A model generated the notes under the pieces. The model searched no databases. It was not told the origin of the DNA and saw nothing but the letters and a program-made list of their open reading frames with translations. DNA of 64,000 nt, from positions 5,210,001 through 5,274,000 of the forward strand of contig NZ_AP023189.1 of assembly GCF_012767755.2 (NCBI RefSeq). The letters run 5' to 3'. Numbering within the stretch: position 1 is the first letter of the stretch; every line of letters starts with the position of its first letter. This document shows positions 29,295 to 39,132 of the stretch, piece after piece. The DNA is from Pseudomonas tohonis. Lineage in GTDB: Bacteria > Pseudomonadota > Gammaproteobacteria > Pseudomonadales > Pseudomonadaceae. The translations under genes and the position numbers were made by a program.

Positions 29295-29789
29295 ATGATC
29301 GACTCGTTTTCCCCCCTGCTCTACCTCAAGCTCACTTCCGGATACCTGAGCGGCCTGAACGTAAAGACCGGAAAGCTGCTCGAGGAACCAACGGTCCTCG
29401 CCGTTCGGGCTCAAGCTGGCAAGCGCATACCGGTCGCCATGGGGCAGGCGGCGAAACAGCTTGAAGGCCAGGCCGGAATAGAGCTGCTCAACGGCCTCGA
29501 CCATCCCCGCACCCTGTTGGCCAACTTCTCCGTAGCCGAGCAAACCCTGAAGCTATTCGTGCGCCAGCTGGCCCCCAAAACCTTCTACAGCGCAGCGCCC
29601 GTGCTGGTGCTGCACCCGCAGGAACACCTGGAGGGCGGGCTGACGCAAGTCGAGACACGCGGGCTGTACGAGCTGAGTCGCTGCGCCGGTGCCCGCAAGG
29701 TGCACCTGTGGGTCGGCCGCGAACTGACCCGCGAGGAACTGCGTGCAAAGCAGTTCCCGGCGGAAGGCGGCTCGCTGCTGACGATCTGA
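29295..29789 (+). CDS. Truncated MreB-like (actin-fold) protein
   Basis: The 164-residue protein aligns by eye with the N-terminal part of MreB: LLEEPTVLAVR matches the NEPSVVAVR region, GQAAKQLEG the HEAKQMLG region, ANFSVAEQTLKLFV the ADFTVTEKMLQYFI region, and TQVETRGLYELSRCAGARKV the TQVERRAIRESA.GAGAREV region. The protein stops there, lacking the second half of the actin fold. The phosphate-1 motif DLGT is replaced by KLTS, so ordinary ATP binding is unlikely. Function unknown. It converges on mrp. Confidence 0.7.
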   Translation: MIDSFSPLLYLKLTSGYLSGLNVKTGKLLEEPTVLAVRAQAGKRIPVAMGQAAKQLEGQAGIELLNGLDHPRTLLANFSVAEQTLKLFVRQLAPKTFYSAAPVLVLHPQEHLEGGLTQVETRGLYELSRCAGARKVHLWVGRELTREELRAKQFPAEGGSLLTI

Positions 29790-29793
29790 GGTA

Positions 29794-30885
29794 TCAGTCG
29801 TCGCTGATGGTGATGGTCGGCATGGCACCGGCGCCCATGCCGGACTGCGCGATGCGCGCGCCGACGCAGCGGGCCATTTCCTGGTAGATCATGGCGATCT
29901 GGCTTTCCGGGTCGGCGACGGTGGTCGGCTTGCCGCCATCGGACTGCATGCGGATGGCCATGGACAGCGGCAGGGAGGCCAGCAGGTCGACGCCGTACTG
30001 GGCCGCCAGCTTCTCGCCGCCGCCTTCGCCGAACAGGTGTTCGGCATGGCCGCAGTTGGAGCAGATATGCACCGCCATGTTCTCCACCACGCCGAGCACC
30101 GGGATGTTGACCTTGCGGAACATCTCCACGCCCTTCTTCGCGTCCAGCAGGGCCAGGTCCTGCGGGGTGGTGACGATCACGCTGCCGGCCACCGGCACCT
30201 TCTGCGCCAGGGTCAGCTGGATGTCGCCGGTGCCCGGGGGCATGTCCACCACCAGGTAGTCGAGGTCGTCCCAGGCGGTCTGGGTGATCAGCTGGATCAG
30301 CGCGCCGGAGACCATCGGGCCGCGCCACACCACCGGGGTGTTGTCGTCGGTGAGGAAGGCCATGGACATGACCTCCACGCCGTGGGACTTGATCGGCACG
30401 AAGAACTTCTGGTCACGCACCTCGGGGCGGGTGCCCTCGGCGATGCCGAACATGATGCCCTGGCTCGGGCCGTAGATATCGGCGTCGAGGATGCCCACGC
30501 GGGCGCCTTCGCGGGCCAGCGCCAGCGCCAGGTTGGCGGCGGTGGTGGACTTGCCCACACCGCCCTTGCCCGAGGCCACGGCGATCACGTTCTTGACGTT
30601 GGCCAGGGCCGGCACCTGGGCCTGGGCCTTGTGCGGCTCGATCACGCAGTCGACCTCGACCCTGGCCGAATCGATGCCGTCCTGGTTCTCCAGGGCCATC
30701 TGCAGCATCTGCGCCCAGCCGCTCTTGAACAGGCCGGCGGCGTAGCCCAATTCCAGGCGTACGTGGACCTTGCCGCCCTGGATGTCGACCTCGCGCAGGC
30801 AGCCGGCGCTGACCGGGTCCTGGCCAAGGTGGGGATCGGTGAACTGGCGAAGCGTGGCTTCCACCACGGCGCGGGTGACAGGCAT
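29794..30885 (-). CDS. mrp: Iron-sulfur cluster carrier Mrp/ApbC
   Basis: The 363-residue P-loop ATPase has a deviant Walker A GKGGVGKS at residues 106-113, an N-terminal MIP18-like domain and the CxxC of [17 protein letters not shown] that binds a bridging cluster. It carries Fe-S clusters to apoenzymes. I took the ATG at [15 protein letters not shown]; longer in-frame starts reach into the metG promoter region. It is divergent from metG, as in P. aeruginosa. Confidence 0.92.
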   Translation of the reverse strand: MPVTRAVVEATLRQFTDPHLGQDPVSAGCLREVDIQGGKVHVRLELGYAAGLFKSGWAQMLQMALENQDGIDSARVEVDCVIEPHKAQAQVPALANVKNVIAVASGKGGVGKSTTAANLALALAREGARVGILDADIYGPSQGIMFGIAEGTRPEVRDQKFFVPIKSHGVEVMSMAFLTDDNTPVVWRGPMVSGALIQLITQTAWDDLDYLVVDMPPGTGDIQLTLAQKVPVAGSVIVTTPQDLALLDAKKGVEMFRKVNIPVLGVVENMAVHICSNCGHAEHLFGEGGGEKLAAQYGVDLLASLPLSMAIRMQSDGGKPTTVADPESQIAMIYQEMARCVGARIAQSGMGAGAMPTITISDD

Positions 30886-31015
30886 GGAAGACTCCGGGAA
30901 AAGACCGACTGAAACAGGCGGGCATCTTAACCCAAAGCCCATGCAACAGATGAAAATGCCCCGCCGCGCCTATATAGTTACCGACTTTCCCGTGTTCCCA
31001 GTGCAGCCGATCACC

Positions 31016-33052
31016 ATGACCGAAGCCCGCAAGATCCTCGTCACCAGCGCCCTCCCCTATGCCAACGGTTCCATCCACCTCGGGCATATGGTCGAGTACA
31101 TCCAGACCGACATCTGGGTGCGCTTCCAGAAGATGCGCGGCAACCAGGCCATCTACGTCTGCGCCGACGACGCCCACGGTTCGGCCATCATGCTGCGCGC
31201 CGAGAAGGAGGGCATCACCTCCGAGCAACTGATCGACAACGTGCGCGCCGAGCACACCACCGATTTCGCCGACTTCCTGGTGGAGTTCGACAACTACCAT
31301 TCGACCCACTCGGACGAGAACCGCGTGCTGTCCAGCAGCATCTACACCAAGCTGCGCGACGCCGGCCACATCGCCACCCGCCCGGTGACCCAGTACTTCG
31401 ACCCGGACAAGCAGATGTTCCTGGCCGACCGTTTCATCAAGGGCACCTGCCCGAAATGCGCGGCCGAGGACCAGTACGGCGACAACTGCGAATCCTGCGG
31501 CGCCACCTATTCGCCCACCGAGCTGAAGAACCCCAAGTCGGCCATCTCCGGCGCCACCCCGGTGCTCAAGGAGTCGCTGCACTACTTCTTCAAGCTGCCC
31601 GACTTCGACGCCATGCTGAAGCAATGGACCCGCAGCGGCGCCCTGCAGGAGTCGGTGGCCAACAAGATCGCCGAATGGCTGGACGCCGGCCTGCAGGAAT
31701 GGGACATCAGCCGTGACGCCCCCTACTTCGGCTTCGAGATCCCCGACGCCCCGGGCAAGTACTTCTACGTCTGGCTGGACGCCCCCATCGGCTACATGGC
31801 CAGCTTCCAGAACCTCTGCGCGCGCCGTCCGGAGCTGGACTTCGACGCCTTCTGGGGCAAGGACTCCAGCGCCGAGCTGTACCACTTCATCGGCAAGGAC
31901 ATCGTCAACTTCCACGCCCTGTTCTGGCCCGCCATGCTCGAAGGCGCCGGCTACCGCAAGCCGACCGCGCTCAACGTGCACGGCTACCTGACGGTGAACG
32001 GGCAGAAGATGTCCAAGTCGCGCGGCACCTTCATCAAGGCGCGCACCTACCTCGACCACCTGAGCCCGGAATACCTGCGCTACTACTACGCGGCCAAGCT
32101 GGGCCGCGGTGTGGACGACCTCGACCTGAACCTCGAGGACTTCGTGCAGAAGGTGAACTCCGACCTGGTGGGCAAGGTGGTCAACATCGCCAGCCGCTGC
32201 GCCGGTTTCATCCACAAGGGCAACGCCGGCCGCCTGGTGGCCGCCAACGCCGCGCCGGAGCTGTTCGCCGAGTTCAAGGCCGCTGCGCCGAGCATCGCCG
32301 AGGCCTTCGAGAACCGTGACTTCGCCCGCGCCATGCGCGAGATCATGGCCCTGGCCGACCGTGCCAACGCCTGGATCGCCGACAAGGCGCCCTGGGCCCT
32401 GGCCAAGCAGGAAGGCAAGCAGGACGAGGTCCAGGCCGTCTGCGCCGCGGGCGTCAACCTGTTCCGCCAGTTGGTGATCTTCCTCAAGCCGGTGCTGCCG
32501 AACCTCTCCGCCGCCGCCGAACAGTTCCTCAACGTCGCCCCGCTGAGCTGGGCCGACCACGAGACGCTGCTGGCCGACCACCAGCTGAACGCCTTCACCC
32601 CGCTGATGACCCGCATCGAGCCGGCGAAGATCGAAGCCATGGTCGCCGCGTCCAAGGAAGACCTGGCCGCCGCCGCACCGGCCCCCGCCGGCAATGGCGA
32701 GCTGACCAAGGACCCGCTGGCCGCCGAGATCGGCTTCGACGCCTTTGCCGCCGTCGACCTGCGCATCGCGCTGATCGAGAAGGCCGAGTTCGTCGAAGGC
32801 GCCGACAAGCTGCTGCGCCTGTCGCTGGATATCGGCGACCAGAAACGCAACGTGTTCTCCGGCATCAAGAGCGCCTACCCGGACCCGAGCAAGCTCGAAG
32901 GCCGCCTGACCCTGTACGTGGCCAACCTGGCCGCGCGCAAGATGAAGTTCGGCGTCTCCGAAGGCATGGTCCTGGCCGCCGGCCCCGGTGGCGAGGAGAT
33001 CTACCTGCTCAGCCCCGACAGCGGCGCCAAGCCCGGCCAGCGCGTGAAGTAA
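31016..33052 (+). CDS. metG: Methionyl-tRNA synthetase
   Basis: The 678-residue class I synthetase has the HIGH-type motif HLGHM early and KMSKSRGTF for the second ATP site. The zinc knuckle is [18 protein letters not shown], and a C-terminal EMAP/Trbp111-like tRNA-binding domain follows ([20 protein letters not shown] onward). It charges tRNA-Met. The ATG gives the usual [18 protein letters not shown]; no strong ribosome site precedes it. A TATATAGT -10-like box lies at about 30971. Confidence 0.96.
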   Translation: MTEARKILVTSALPYANGSIHLGHMVEYIQTDIWVRFQKMRGNQAIYVCADDAHGSAIMLRAEKEGITSEQLIDNVRAEHTTDFADFLVEFDNYHSTHSDENRVLSSSIYTKLRDAGHIATRPVTQYFDPDKQMFLADRFIKGTCPKCAAEDQYGDNCESCGATYSPTELKNPKSAISGATPVLKESLHYFFKLPDFDAMLKQWTRSGALQESVANKIAEWLDAGLQEWDISRDAPYFGFEIPDAPGKYFYVWLDAPIGYMASFQNLCARRPELDFDAFWGKDSSAELYHFIGKDIVNFHALFWPAMLEGAGYRKPTALNVHGYLTVNGQKMSKSRGTFIKARTYLDHLSPEYLRYYYAAKLGRGVDDLDLNLEDFVQKVNSDLVGKVVNIASRCAGFIHKGNAGRLVAANAAPELFAEFKAAAPSIAEAFENRDFARAMREIMALADRANAWIADKAPWALAKQEGKQDEVQAVCAAGVNLFRQLVIFLKPVLPNLSAAAEQFLNVAPLSWADHETLLADHQLNAFTPLMTRIEPAKIEAMVAASKEDLAAAAPAPAGNGELTKDPLAAEIGFDAFAAVDLRIALIEKAEFVEGADKLLRLSLDIGDQKRNVFSGIKSAYPDPSKLEGRLTLYVANLAARKMKFGVSEGMVLAAGPGGEEIYLLSPDSGAKPGQRVK

Positions 33053-33068
33053 GCACACTGTCCCTCAC

Positions 33069-33101
33069 GAAGCGCCTGCCCGCTCACCGGCCAGGCGCTT
33101 C
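33069..33101 (+). terminator. Hairpin after metG
   Basis: GAAGCGCCTG and CAGGCGCTTC form a 10-bp stem with a GC-rich loop. The T tract is weak (GTCGTTTC). Confidence 0.5.
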
Positions 33102-33149
33102 GTCGTTTCAGGAACCGACAAACCACGCGACACCACGCAAGGAACGCAC

Positions 33150-33959
33150 ATGATCAAGCACTGGACCCTGCCCCTGCTGCTGGCCCTCACCGCCCTGGCC
33201 GGCTGCTCCGAATCGAGCAAGGGAGGTGATGCGGGAGGCGCAGCCGCCTTCAGGGGCGAAGCCTCCAAACCCGGCGCCTTCCTCGCCTACGAGCACCAGG
33301 TCTCCATCCACCTCGCCGCCGACAAGGTCGCCCCGCGCCTGGCCGCCGCCCGGGAAGCCTGCAGTGACGGGCGCTTCGGCACCTGCGACCTGCTGGCCAT
33401 CGAGCAGAGCCAGGGCGGCTACCGCGCCGGCCAGCTGGTGCTGCGCATCGTCCCCGAAGGCGTGGAGAAGATGGTCGCCCTGGCGGCCGAGGGCGGCACG
33501 CTGGAAAGCCGCAACACCCGCGCCGAGGACCTGGCCCAGGCCGTGGGCGACAACGCCCGCACCCGCGAGCGCCTGGAGCGCCAGTACAAGACCCTGGAAG
33601 CGTTCCAGGGGCGCAAGGACCTGGCCGTCGCCGACCTGCTGGCCCTGGCCCGGGAGATGGCCGAGCTGGAGGTGCAGCTGGCCGCCACCGCCCAGGAATC
33701 CGCCCAGCAGCAGCGCCGCATCGCCACCAACCTGCTGACCCTGGACTTCACCACCGACCAGCAGCGCCCGAGCCGCCTGTCGCGAATCGGCGATGCCGCC
33801 GCCGGCCTGCTGGACAACGCCACCGAGGGCACCGCCCAGGCCCTGGAGATGCTCGGCTACGGCATCCCCTTCGTGATCATCCTCTTCCCCCTGGCGCTGC
33901 TGGTACGCTGGCTGTGGCGCAAATCCACGCGTCGCGGCAAGGCCGCCGCCCGGCCCTGA
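33150..33959 (+). CDS. DUF4349 lipoprotein
   Basis: The 269-residue protein has a lipoprotein signal (ALTALAGC). The soluble region has a predicted coiled coil around ARTRERLERQYKTLEAFQGR, and a C-terminal membrane helix FVIILFPLALLVRWLWRKS ends in a basic tail. This is the DUF4349 layout; the function is unknown. It lies between metG and the rnf operon, separated from each by hairpins. Confidence 0.78.
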   Translation: MIKHWTLPLLLALTALAGCSESSKGGDAGGAAAFRGEASKPGAFLAYEHQVSIHLAADKVAPRLAAAREACSDGRFGTCDLLAIEQSQGGYRAGQLVLRIVPEGVEKMVALAAEGGTLESRNTRAEDLAQAVGDNARTRERLERQYKTLEAFQGRKDLAVADLLALAREMAELEVQLAATAQESAQQQRRIATNLLTLDFTTDQQRPSRLSRIGDAAAGLLDNATEGTAQALEMLGYGIPFVIILFPLALLVRWLWRKSTRRGKAAARP

Positions 33960-33975
33960 GCTAGCCTTGCTGACA

Positions 33976-33997
33976 AGGGCCGCGACCGCGCGGCCCT
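33976..33997 (+). terminator. Hairpin before the rnf operon
   Basis: AGGGCCGCG-ACCG-CGCGGCCCT is a strong stem but has no T tract. Confidence 0.35.
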
Positions 33998-34060
33998 GTA
34001 CCGCTCCGGCGGCATCCCCGATAATGCGCGGCCTTTTCGATAGACCCGACGCCCCTGACC

Positions 34061-34612
34061 ATGACTGATTTCATCCTCGCCCTGCTCGGCGCAGCGCTGG
34101 TCAACAACCTGATTCTCGTCCTGCCCCTGGGCACCGACGCCCTGCGCCAGCCCCGCAGCCGCAGCCTGGCGCTGGCCGGCGGCCTGCTGCTGGCACTCGC
34201 CACGCCGCTGGCCTGGGCGCTGGACCGGCTGCTCGCGCCCCTGGGCCTCGGCTACCTGGGCATCGCCCTGTTCATCCCCGCCCTGCTGCCGCTGGCCTGG
34301 GCGAGCCTCGCCCTGCTCGCCCGCGTAGCGCCGCGCCTGCCCCGCGACGGCCTGCTGCCCCTGCTGCTGGGCAACGGCGCGGCACTGGGCGCCATGTTGC
34401 TGGCCGCTGCCGGTGATTTCACCAGCGCCCTCGGCCTGGGCATCGGCGGTGGTATCGGCTTTTGGGTCGCCCTGCGCCTGTTCGACGACCTGTTGCAGCG
34501 CGTGGAGGCGGCCGACGTGCCCGCGCCCTTCCGCGGCCTGCCGGTGATGCTCGTCTGCGCCGGGCTGATGGGCGTCGCCCTGCTCGGCTTCAACGGCATG
34601 GTGGCGGCATGA
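34061..34612 (+). CDS. rnfA: RnfA-like membrane subunit lacking both Fe-S cysteines
   Basis: The 183-residue membrane protein has six probable helices. The C-terminal [21 protein letters not shown] and the early ALVNNLILV identify it as RnfA/NqrE family. The two cysteines that in RnfA hold the intramembrane 2Fe-2S cluster are gone: LGLCPF is LGTDAL here and TNCAVLG is GNGAALG. Known RnfA pairs with RnfE in electron transfer across the membrane; this one cannot ligate the cluster in the known way. Its stop overlaps the rnfB start by ATGA. Confidence 0.82.
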   Translation: MTDFILALLGAALVNNLILVLPLGTDALRQPRSRSLALAGGLLLALATPLAWALDRLLAPLGLGYLGIALFIPALLPLAWASLALLARVAPRLPRDGLLPLLLGNGAALGAMLLAAAGDFTSALGLGIGGGIGFWVALRLFDDLLQRVEAADVPAPFRGLPVMLVCAGLMGVALLGFNGMVAA

Positions 34613-35988
34613 ACCAGGCCGCGCTGGTCGAGCGCATCGATGCCCTGCTGCCGCAGACCCAATGCGGAAAATGCGGCCACCCCGGCTGCAAGCCCTACGC
34701 CGAAGGCATGGCCCGGGGCGAGTCGATCAACAAGTGCCCGCCCGGTGGCAATACCACCATCATCGCCCTGGCCGAACTGCTGCAGGTGCCGGCCCTGCCC
34801 CTGGAGGCGCCCGGCGGTCCGGTGCCGCCACAGCTGGCGTTCATCCGCGAGGCCGAGTGCATCGGCTGCACCAAGTGCATCCAGGCCTGCCCGGTGGACG
34901 CCATCGTCGGTGCCGCCAAGCAGATGCATACGGTGATCGCCGACGAATGCACCGGCTGCGAGCTGTGCGTCGCCCCTTGCCCGGTCGACTGCATCGACAT
35001 CCTGCCCCTGGCGGAGCCCGCTGCCAGCCTGCAGCGCCAGCACGCCGACCAGTTCCGCCGCCGCTACGAACAACGCAACCGCCGCCTCGCCCGTGACGAA
35101 GCCCGCCGCCTGGCCGAGCGCGAAGCCCGTGCCGCCAGGGCTGCCCAGGCACAGGCGCGGCAGCAGGCCGCGGCCACCCCGGACCCGGTGCAGGCCGCCA
35201 TCGAGCGGGTCAAGGCACAGAAGGCCGCCGCCGGCACCCAGACCGACCTGCAGAAACGCCTGAAGATCGAGGCCGCGCAGGCCCGGGTCGCCCTGGCCAA
35301 GGCCGAGAAGCAGCTGGAGGTCTACGGCACCTCCGACATCGCCGCCCAGGTGCAAGCGCTGCGCGTCGCCAACGCCAGGGCACAGGCCGCGCTGGAGGCC
35401 GCCAACCAGGCACCGGTGGCGGCCTTCGACGAAGCCGCCTACAAGAAGGCCAAGATCGCCGCCGCCATGGGCCGCACCCAGCTGGCCAAGGCGGAGAAGG
35501 CCTTCGGCGATGAGCCGACGCCGGAGCAACGTACCCAACTGGAGGAGCTGCGCGGCGTCGTGACCCAGGCCGAAGCCGAGCTGGATCGCCTGCAGGGCGC
35601 CCAGGCCGCCGCCGCCCCCACGCCGGGCATGGCCGCGCTGAAGCAGGCGAAGGTCGCCCTGGTCAGCCGCCGCGCCGAACTGCGCAGCGCCGAGGCGCGG
35701 GGCGCCACCGAAACGGAGCTGGCCCCCCTGCGCCAGGCCCTGGCCGATGCCGAGCAGGCATTGCACGCCGCCGAGGACGCCAGCGGCAAGACCCCGCCGG
35801 ACCTGCAACGCATCGACAAGAACCCCATCGACCCGGCCCTGCGCGCCCTGAAGACCGAGCTGGCCATGGCCCGCGCCGAGGTGAGCAAGCTGGAACGTCG
35901 CCAGCCCGTTGACGAACAGGCACTGACCCGCGCCCGTGAACGTCTGGAGCGCGCCCAGGCGCAGCTCGACGGGCACGCGGCATCATGA
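34609..35988 (+). CDS. rnfB: RnfB-like ferredoxin with long Ala/Lys/Glu-rich tail
   Basis: The protein has 459 residues against about 190 for usual RnfB. The N-terminal membrane helix is missing: it starts directly at [20 protein letters not shown]. The cluster domain ([10 protein letters not shown], then NKC) and two 4Fe-4S ferredoxin motifs ([12 protein letters not shown] and [12 protein letters not shown]) are intact. From about residue 130 a 330-residue charged coiled-coil tail follows; its start ([22 protein letters not shown]) resembles the tail of RnfC. It is probably a cytoplasmic, peripheral electron carrier. Confidence 0.82.
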   Translation: MNQAALVERIDALLPQTQCGKCGHPGCKPYAEGMARGESINKCPPGGNTTIIALAELLQVPALPLEAPGGPVPPQLAFIREAECIGCTKCIQACPVDAIVGAAKQMHTVIADECTGCELCVAPCPVDCIDILPLAEPAASLQRQHADQFRRRYEQRNRRLARDEARRLAEREARAARAAQAQARQQAAATPDPVQAAIERVKAQKAAAGTQTDLQKRLKIEAAQARVALAKAEKQLEVYGTSDIAAQVQALRVANARAQAALEAANQAPVAAFDEAAYKKAKIAAAMGRTQLAKAEKAFGDEPTPEQRTQLEELRGVVTQAEAELDRLQGAQAAAAPTPGMAALKQAKVALVSRRAELRSAEARGATETELAPLRQALADAEQALHAAEDASGKTPPDLQRIDKNPIDPALRALKTELAMARAEVSKLERRQPVDEQALTRARERLERAQAQLDGHAAS

Positions 35989-36986
35989 CCGAGCAGCCCG
36001 GCTTCGTCCCGCGCCCAGGCATGCGCCTGGTGTTGCTGGCCTGCCTGCCGGGCCTGTTCGCACTGCTCTGGCAATACGGCTGCGGCCCCCTGGTGCAACT
36101 GGCCATCGCCATCCCCACGGCGCTGGCCTGCGAGGCGCTGGTCCGGCACCTGCGCAACCAGCGCATCGCCCCGACCGACGCCTTGTTCGGCCTGGCGCCC
36201 CTGGCCGAGGGCGGCGCCCTGGTCACCGCCGTGCTGCTGGCGCTGGCGCTGCCGCCCTACGCGCCCTGGTGGCTGGCGCTGTGTGCAAGCGCGAGCGCCA
36301 TCCTGCTCGGCAAGTCGCTGTTCGGCGGCTTCGGCCACAACCCCTTCAACCCGGCGATGCTCGGTTTCGCCCTCGCCCTGCTGGCCTTCCCCGCACAGTT
36401 CACCCACTGGCCCGCCTCGGGTCATGTCCACGGGTTCTGGGCCGCAGCGCAACAGGTGTTCGGCATCGGCGACGGCCTGGTGGACGGCTGGAGCCAGGCC
36501 ACGGTGCTGGACAGCCTGCGCCACAACGACCGCCTGACCATCGACGAGCTGTTCGCCAGCCACAATGCCTTCGGGGGTGTCGGCGGGCGCGGTGTCGAGT
36601 GGGTCAACCTGGCCTTCCTCGCGGGCGGCCTGTTGCTGCTGCAGCAGCGGGTGATCCGCTGGCACGCGCCCGTGGGCCTGCTCGCCGCACTGTTCGTCAT
36701 GGCGCTGCTGTGCTGGAACGGCAGCGGCTCGGACTCCAACGGCTCGCCGCTGCTGCACCTGTTCTCCGGCGCCACCATGCTCGGCGCCTTCTTCATCGTC
36801 ACCGAGCCGGTCTCCGGCCCCTCCAGCGACCGTGCGCGCCTGCTGTTCGGTGTCGGCGTCGGCCTGCTGGTCTATGCGATCCGCACCTGGGGCGGCTACC
36901 CGGACGGGCTGGCCTTCGCGGTACTGGCCATGAACCTGCTGGTGCCGACACTGGAACGCCTGGCGGCATGGAGCGAACGCCGATGA
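35985..36986 (+). CDS. rnfD: RnfD flavin-bearing membrane subunit
   Basis: The 333-residue integral membrane protein has the FMN attachment motif [19 protein letters not shown], whose Thr carries covalent FMN in known RnfD. The early [21 protein letters not shown] is also typical. It starts within the end of rnfB (4-base overlap); in standard operons rnfC would lie between them. Translation is coupled to rnfG by another ATGA. Confidence 0.88.
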   Translation: MTEQPGFVPRPGMRLVLLACLPGLFALLWQYGCGPLVQLAIAIPTALACEALVRHLRNQRIAPTDALFGLAPLAEGGALVTAVLLALALPPYAPWWLALCASASAILLGKSLFGGFGHNPFNPAMLGFALALLAFPAQFTHWPASGHVHGFWAAAQQVFGIGDGLVDGWSQATVLDSLRHNDRLTIDELFASHNAFGGVGGRGVEWVNLAFLAGGLLLLQQRVIRWHAPVGLLAALFVMALLCWNGSGSDSNGSPLLHLFSGATMLGAFFIVTEPVSGPSSDRARLLFGVGVGLLVYAIRTWGGYPDGLAFAVLAMNLLVPTLERLAAWSERR

Positions 36987-37585
36987 ACGGCCGCGCCCTG
37001 GTGACGCTGCTGGCCCTGGCGCTGGCGGGAACCGCCCTGCTGGTCGCCCTGCAGCTGGGCCTCGCCCCGCGCATCGACGAGGCGCGCCAGGCGGCCGAGG
37101 AGCGCGCGCTGCTCGACCTGCTGCCGCCCGGCAGCTATGACAATCACCCCTTGCGCGAGCCCGTCGCCCTCCCGGATGCCGAAGCCCTGGGCCGCCCGGC
37201 GCCCGGCTCGGCGTGGCGGGCCCGCCGTGAGGGCCAGGTGGTGGCGCTGCTCCTGCCCGTCACGGGGCAAGGGTACGAAGGCCCGATCCGCCTGCTGCTG
37301 GCCATCGCCCCGGACGGCCGCCTGTTGCGCAGCAAGGTGCTGGAGCACCGCGAGACCGCCGGTATCGGCGATCGCATCGAACCCTCACGCAGCCCCTGGC
37401 TGGCGAGCCTGGACGGCGTCTCGCTCGGCAACCGGCCCGGGGAATGGCGGGTCAGGGCCGATGGCGGCGGGTTCGACCAGATCGCCGGTGCCACCCTCAC
37501 CTCGCGTGCCGTGCTCGCCGCGACCCAGCAGGGGTTGCGCTACTTCGACAGCCATCGCGAGCACTTGCTGGGAGCGGCGCCATGA
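36983..37585 (+). CDS. rnfG: RnfG flavin-bearing subunit
   Basis: The 200-residue protein has one N-terminal membrane helix and a periplasmic FMN-binding domain. The motif DQIAGATLTSRAVLAA contains the Thr that carries covalent FMN in known RnfG; ETAGIGDRIEPSRSPW is the usual preceding segment. The start at 36983 gives the same 4-base overlap seen throughout the operon; ATG 36968 is an alternative. Confidence 0.87.
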   Translation: MNGRALVTLLALALAGTALLVALQLGLAPRIDEARQAAEERALLDLLPPGSYDNHPLREPVALPDAEALGRPAPGSAWRARREGQVVALLLPVTGQGYEGPIRLLLAIAPDGRLLRSKVLEHRETAGIGDRIEPSRSPWLASLDGVSLGNRPGEWRVRADGGGFDQIAGATLTSRAVLAATQQGLRYFDSHREHLLGAAP

Positions 37586-38127
37586 AGCCCGTGAGCCCCC
37601 TGCCGCTGCTCGGCCTGGCGCCGCTGCTGGGCACCAGCGACCTGCTGGTCAAGGCGCTGGGCATCACCCTGGTCGCCCTGCCGCTGCTGACGTTGTTCGG
37701 CGCGGCGCTGCCCACCCTGCGCCGGCTGCTCCAGGGGCGCGCCCTGTGGCTCGGCGCCTCGCTGCTCGCCGGCGCGCTGATAGGCGCCGCACAGTTGCTG
37801 ATGCAGGCCGCAGCGTTCGAACTGCTGCGCGCGCTCGGCCCCTTCCTCGCCTTGCTGGCGTTGCCCTGCCTGCTGCTGGTGGCGCACGAGCCGGCCGGCC
37901 CTGGCACGGGCCTGCGCCAGGGGCTGGTGTTCGCGTCGTTCGCCCTGGCACTGGGCGCGCTGCGGGAACTGCTCGGCCATGCCAGCCTGCTGGCCCATGG
38001 CGAGTGGCTGGGCCTCGGAGCCCTGCACTGGCAGGCCGCGGGCGATGGCCTGCCGCTCTTCGCCTCGGCACCGGGAGGCCTTATCCTCCTCGGCCTGCTC
38101 CTGGCGCTCGCGCGCCTCAAACCCTAA
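37582..38127 (+). CDS. rnfE: RnfE-like membrane subunit, N-terminally short
   Basis: The 181-residue membrane protein is shorter than usual RnfE (about 200-230). It lacks the first part, so it begins at the segment equivalent to LGLCPLL, here LGLAPLL with the cluster cysteine replaced by Ala. The second ligand position reads LPCLLLVAHEP, so one Cys may remain. The late FALALGALRELLGHASLL matches the SLREILGNGTLF region. It pairs with RnfA in known complexes. Stop and start overlap with rnfG; nth follows after 16 bases. Confidence 0.75.
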   Translation: MKPVSPLPLLGLAPLLGTSDLLVKALGITLVALPLLTLFGAALPTLRRLLQGRALWLGASLLAGALIGAAQLLMQAAAFELLRALGPFLALLALPCLLLVAHEPAGPGTGLRQGLVFASFALALGALRELLGHASLLAHGEWLGLGALHWQAAGDGLPLFASAPGGLILLGLLLALARLKP

Positions 38128-38143
38128 TCAGAAGCCCTCGACC

Positions 38144-38782
38144 ATGAATGCCGCCAAACGCCTGGAAATCTTCCGCCGCCTGCATGAGGACAACCCCGAG
38201 CCCAAGACCGAGCTGGCCTATTCCTCGCCCTTCGAACTGCTGATCGCGGTGATCCTCTCCGCCCAGGCCACCGATGTCGGGGTGAACAAGGCCACGGCCA
38301 AACTGTTCCCGGTGGCCAACACGCCGGAAGCCATTCATGCGCTGGGTGTGGAGGGGCTGTCGGAGTACATCAAGACCATCGGCCTCTACAACAGCAAGGC
38401 GAAGAACGTCATCGAGACCTGCCGCATCCTCGTCGAGAAGCATGGCAGCCAGGTGCCGCAGGAGCGCGAGGCGCTGGAGGCCCTGCCCGGCGTCGGTCGC
38501 AAGACCGCCAACGTGGTGCTCAACACGGCCTTCCGCCAGTTGGCCATGGCGGTGGACACGCACATCTTCCGCGTCAGCAACCGCACCGGCATCGCCCCCG
38601 GCAAGAACGTGCTGGAGGTGGAGAAGAAGCTGCTCAAATTCGTACCAAGGGATTACCTGCTCGACGCCCACCACTGGCTGATCCTGCATGGCCGCTACGT
38701 CTGCGTGGCCCGCAAGCCGCGCTGCGGCGCGTGCCGGATCGAGGATCTGTGCGAATACAAGGCGAAAACCTCGGACGATTGA
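38144..38782 (+). CDS. nth: Endonuclease III (Nth)
   Basis: The 212-residue bifunctional DNA glycosylase/AP lyase has the helix-hairpin-helix LPGVGRKTANVVLNTAF with the catalytic Lys in GRKT and the Asp in AVDTHIFRV. The C-terminal 4Fe-4S loop is CVARKPRCGACRIEDLC. It removes oxidised pyrimidines from DNA. It lies at the end of the rnf operon as in many gammaproteobacteria. Confidence 0.95.
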   Translation: MNAAKRLEIFRRLHEDNPEPKTELAYSSPFELLIAVILSAQATDVGVNKATAKLFPVANTPEAIHALGVEGLSEYIKTIGLYNSKAKNVIETCRILVEKHGSQVPQEREALEALPGVGRKTANVVLNTAFRQLAMAVDTHIFRVSNRTGIAPGKNVLEVEKKLLKFVPRDYLLDAHHWLILHGRYVCVARKPRCGACRIEDLCEYKAKTSDD

Positions 38783-38824
38783 AGCTTCATTGAATCGTCC
38801 AATGTTTCGATTGAAAAAATCTTT

Positions 38825-38853
38825 TTTACCGGCTCCGGCTTTGTCGCTATAAG
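38825..38853 (+). promoter_or_regulatory. Probable sigma-70 promoter of the PA3496-type gene
   Basis: TTTACC and TATAAG are 17 bases apart, 37 bases before the start codon at 38890. Confidence 0.45.
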
Positions 38854-38889
38854 GTGCGCCAATAGCGCCCCGCATCGTGGAGTGACCGT

Positions 38890-39069
38890 ATGAGCACAGG
38901 CAAAGAAGAGATCGAGACCGAGGAAGACTTCGTCGCCGAAGACAGCGATGAAGGCGAAACTCCCGTCGAAGTTGCCAAGACCAACCTGACCAAGCGCCGC
39001 ATCATCGACAACTACCTGGAAGAGCGCCGCCTGCAGAAGCAGTTGTCCGATTACGATTTCGACTTCTGA
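38890..39069 (+). CDS. PA3496-family putative envelope integrity protein
   Basis: The 59-residue acidic protein begins MSTGKEEIETEED and ends in a conserved basic-to-aromatic C-terminus (KRRIIDNYLEERRLQKQL, then DYDFDF). It belongs to the small PA3496-type family that follows nth in Pseudomonas. GGAG lies 8 bases before the ATG, a promoter stands upstream and a strong terminator follows, so it is a separate transcription unit. The molecular role is unknown. Confidence 0.85.
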   Translation: MSTGKEEIETEEDFVAEDSDEGETPVEVAKTNLTKRRIIDNYLEERRLQKQLSDYDFDF

Positions 39070-39085
39070 TCTGTGAAGCCGCCCG

Positions 39086-39111
39086 AAAGCCCCGCCGATG
39101 CGGGGCTTTTT
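39086..39111 (+). terminator. Rho-independent terminator
   Basis: AAAGCCCCGC-CGAT-GCGGGGCTTTTT follows the PA3496-type gene. Nearly the same hairpin recurs inverted at 39219 and at 45117. Confidence 0.9.
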
Positions 39112-39132
39112 GTTGGTCGGGTTTCACATCCC

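Noticed and set aside
30413..33058. Open frame of about 880 codons opposite metG and mrp
   Set aside because: It runs antisense to metG, then reads part of mrp in a different frame. Composition is typical of a shadow.
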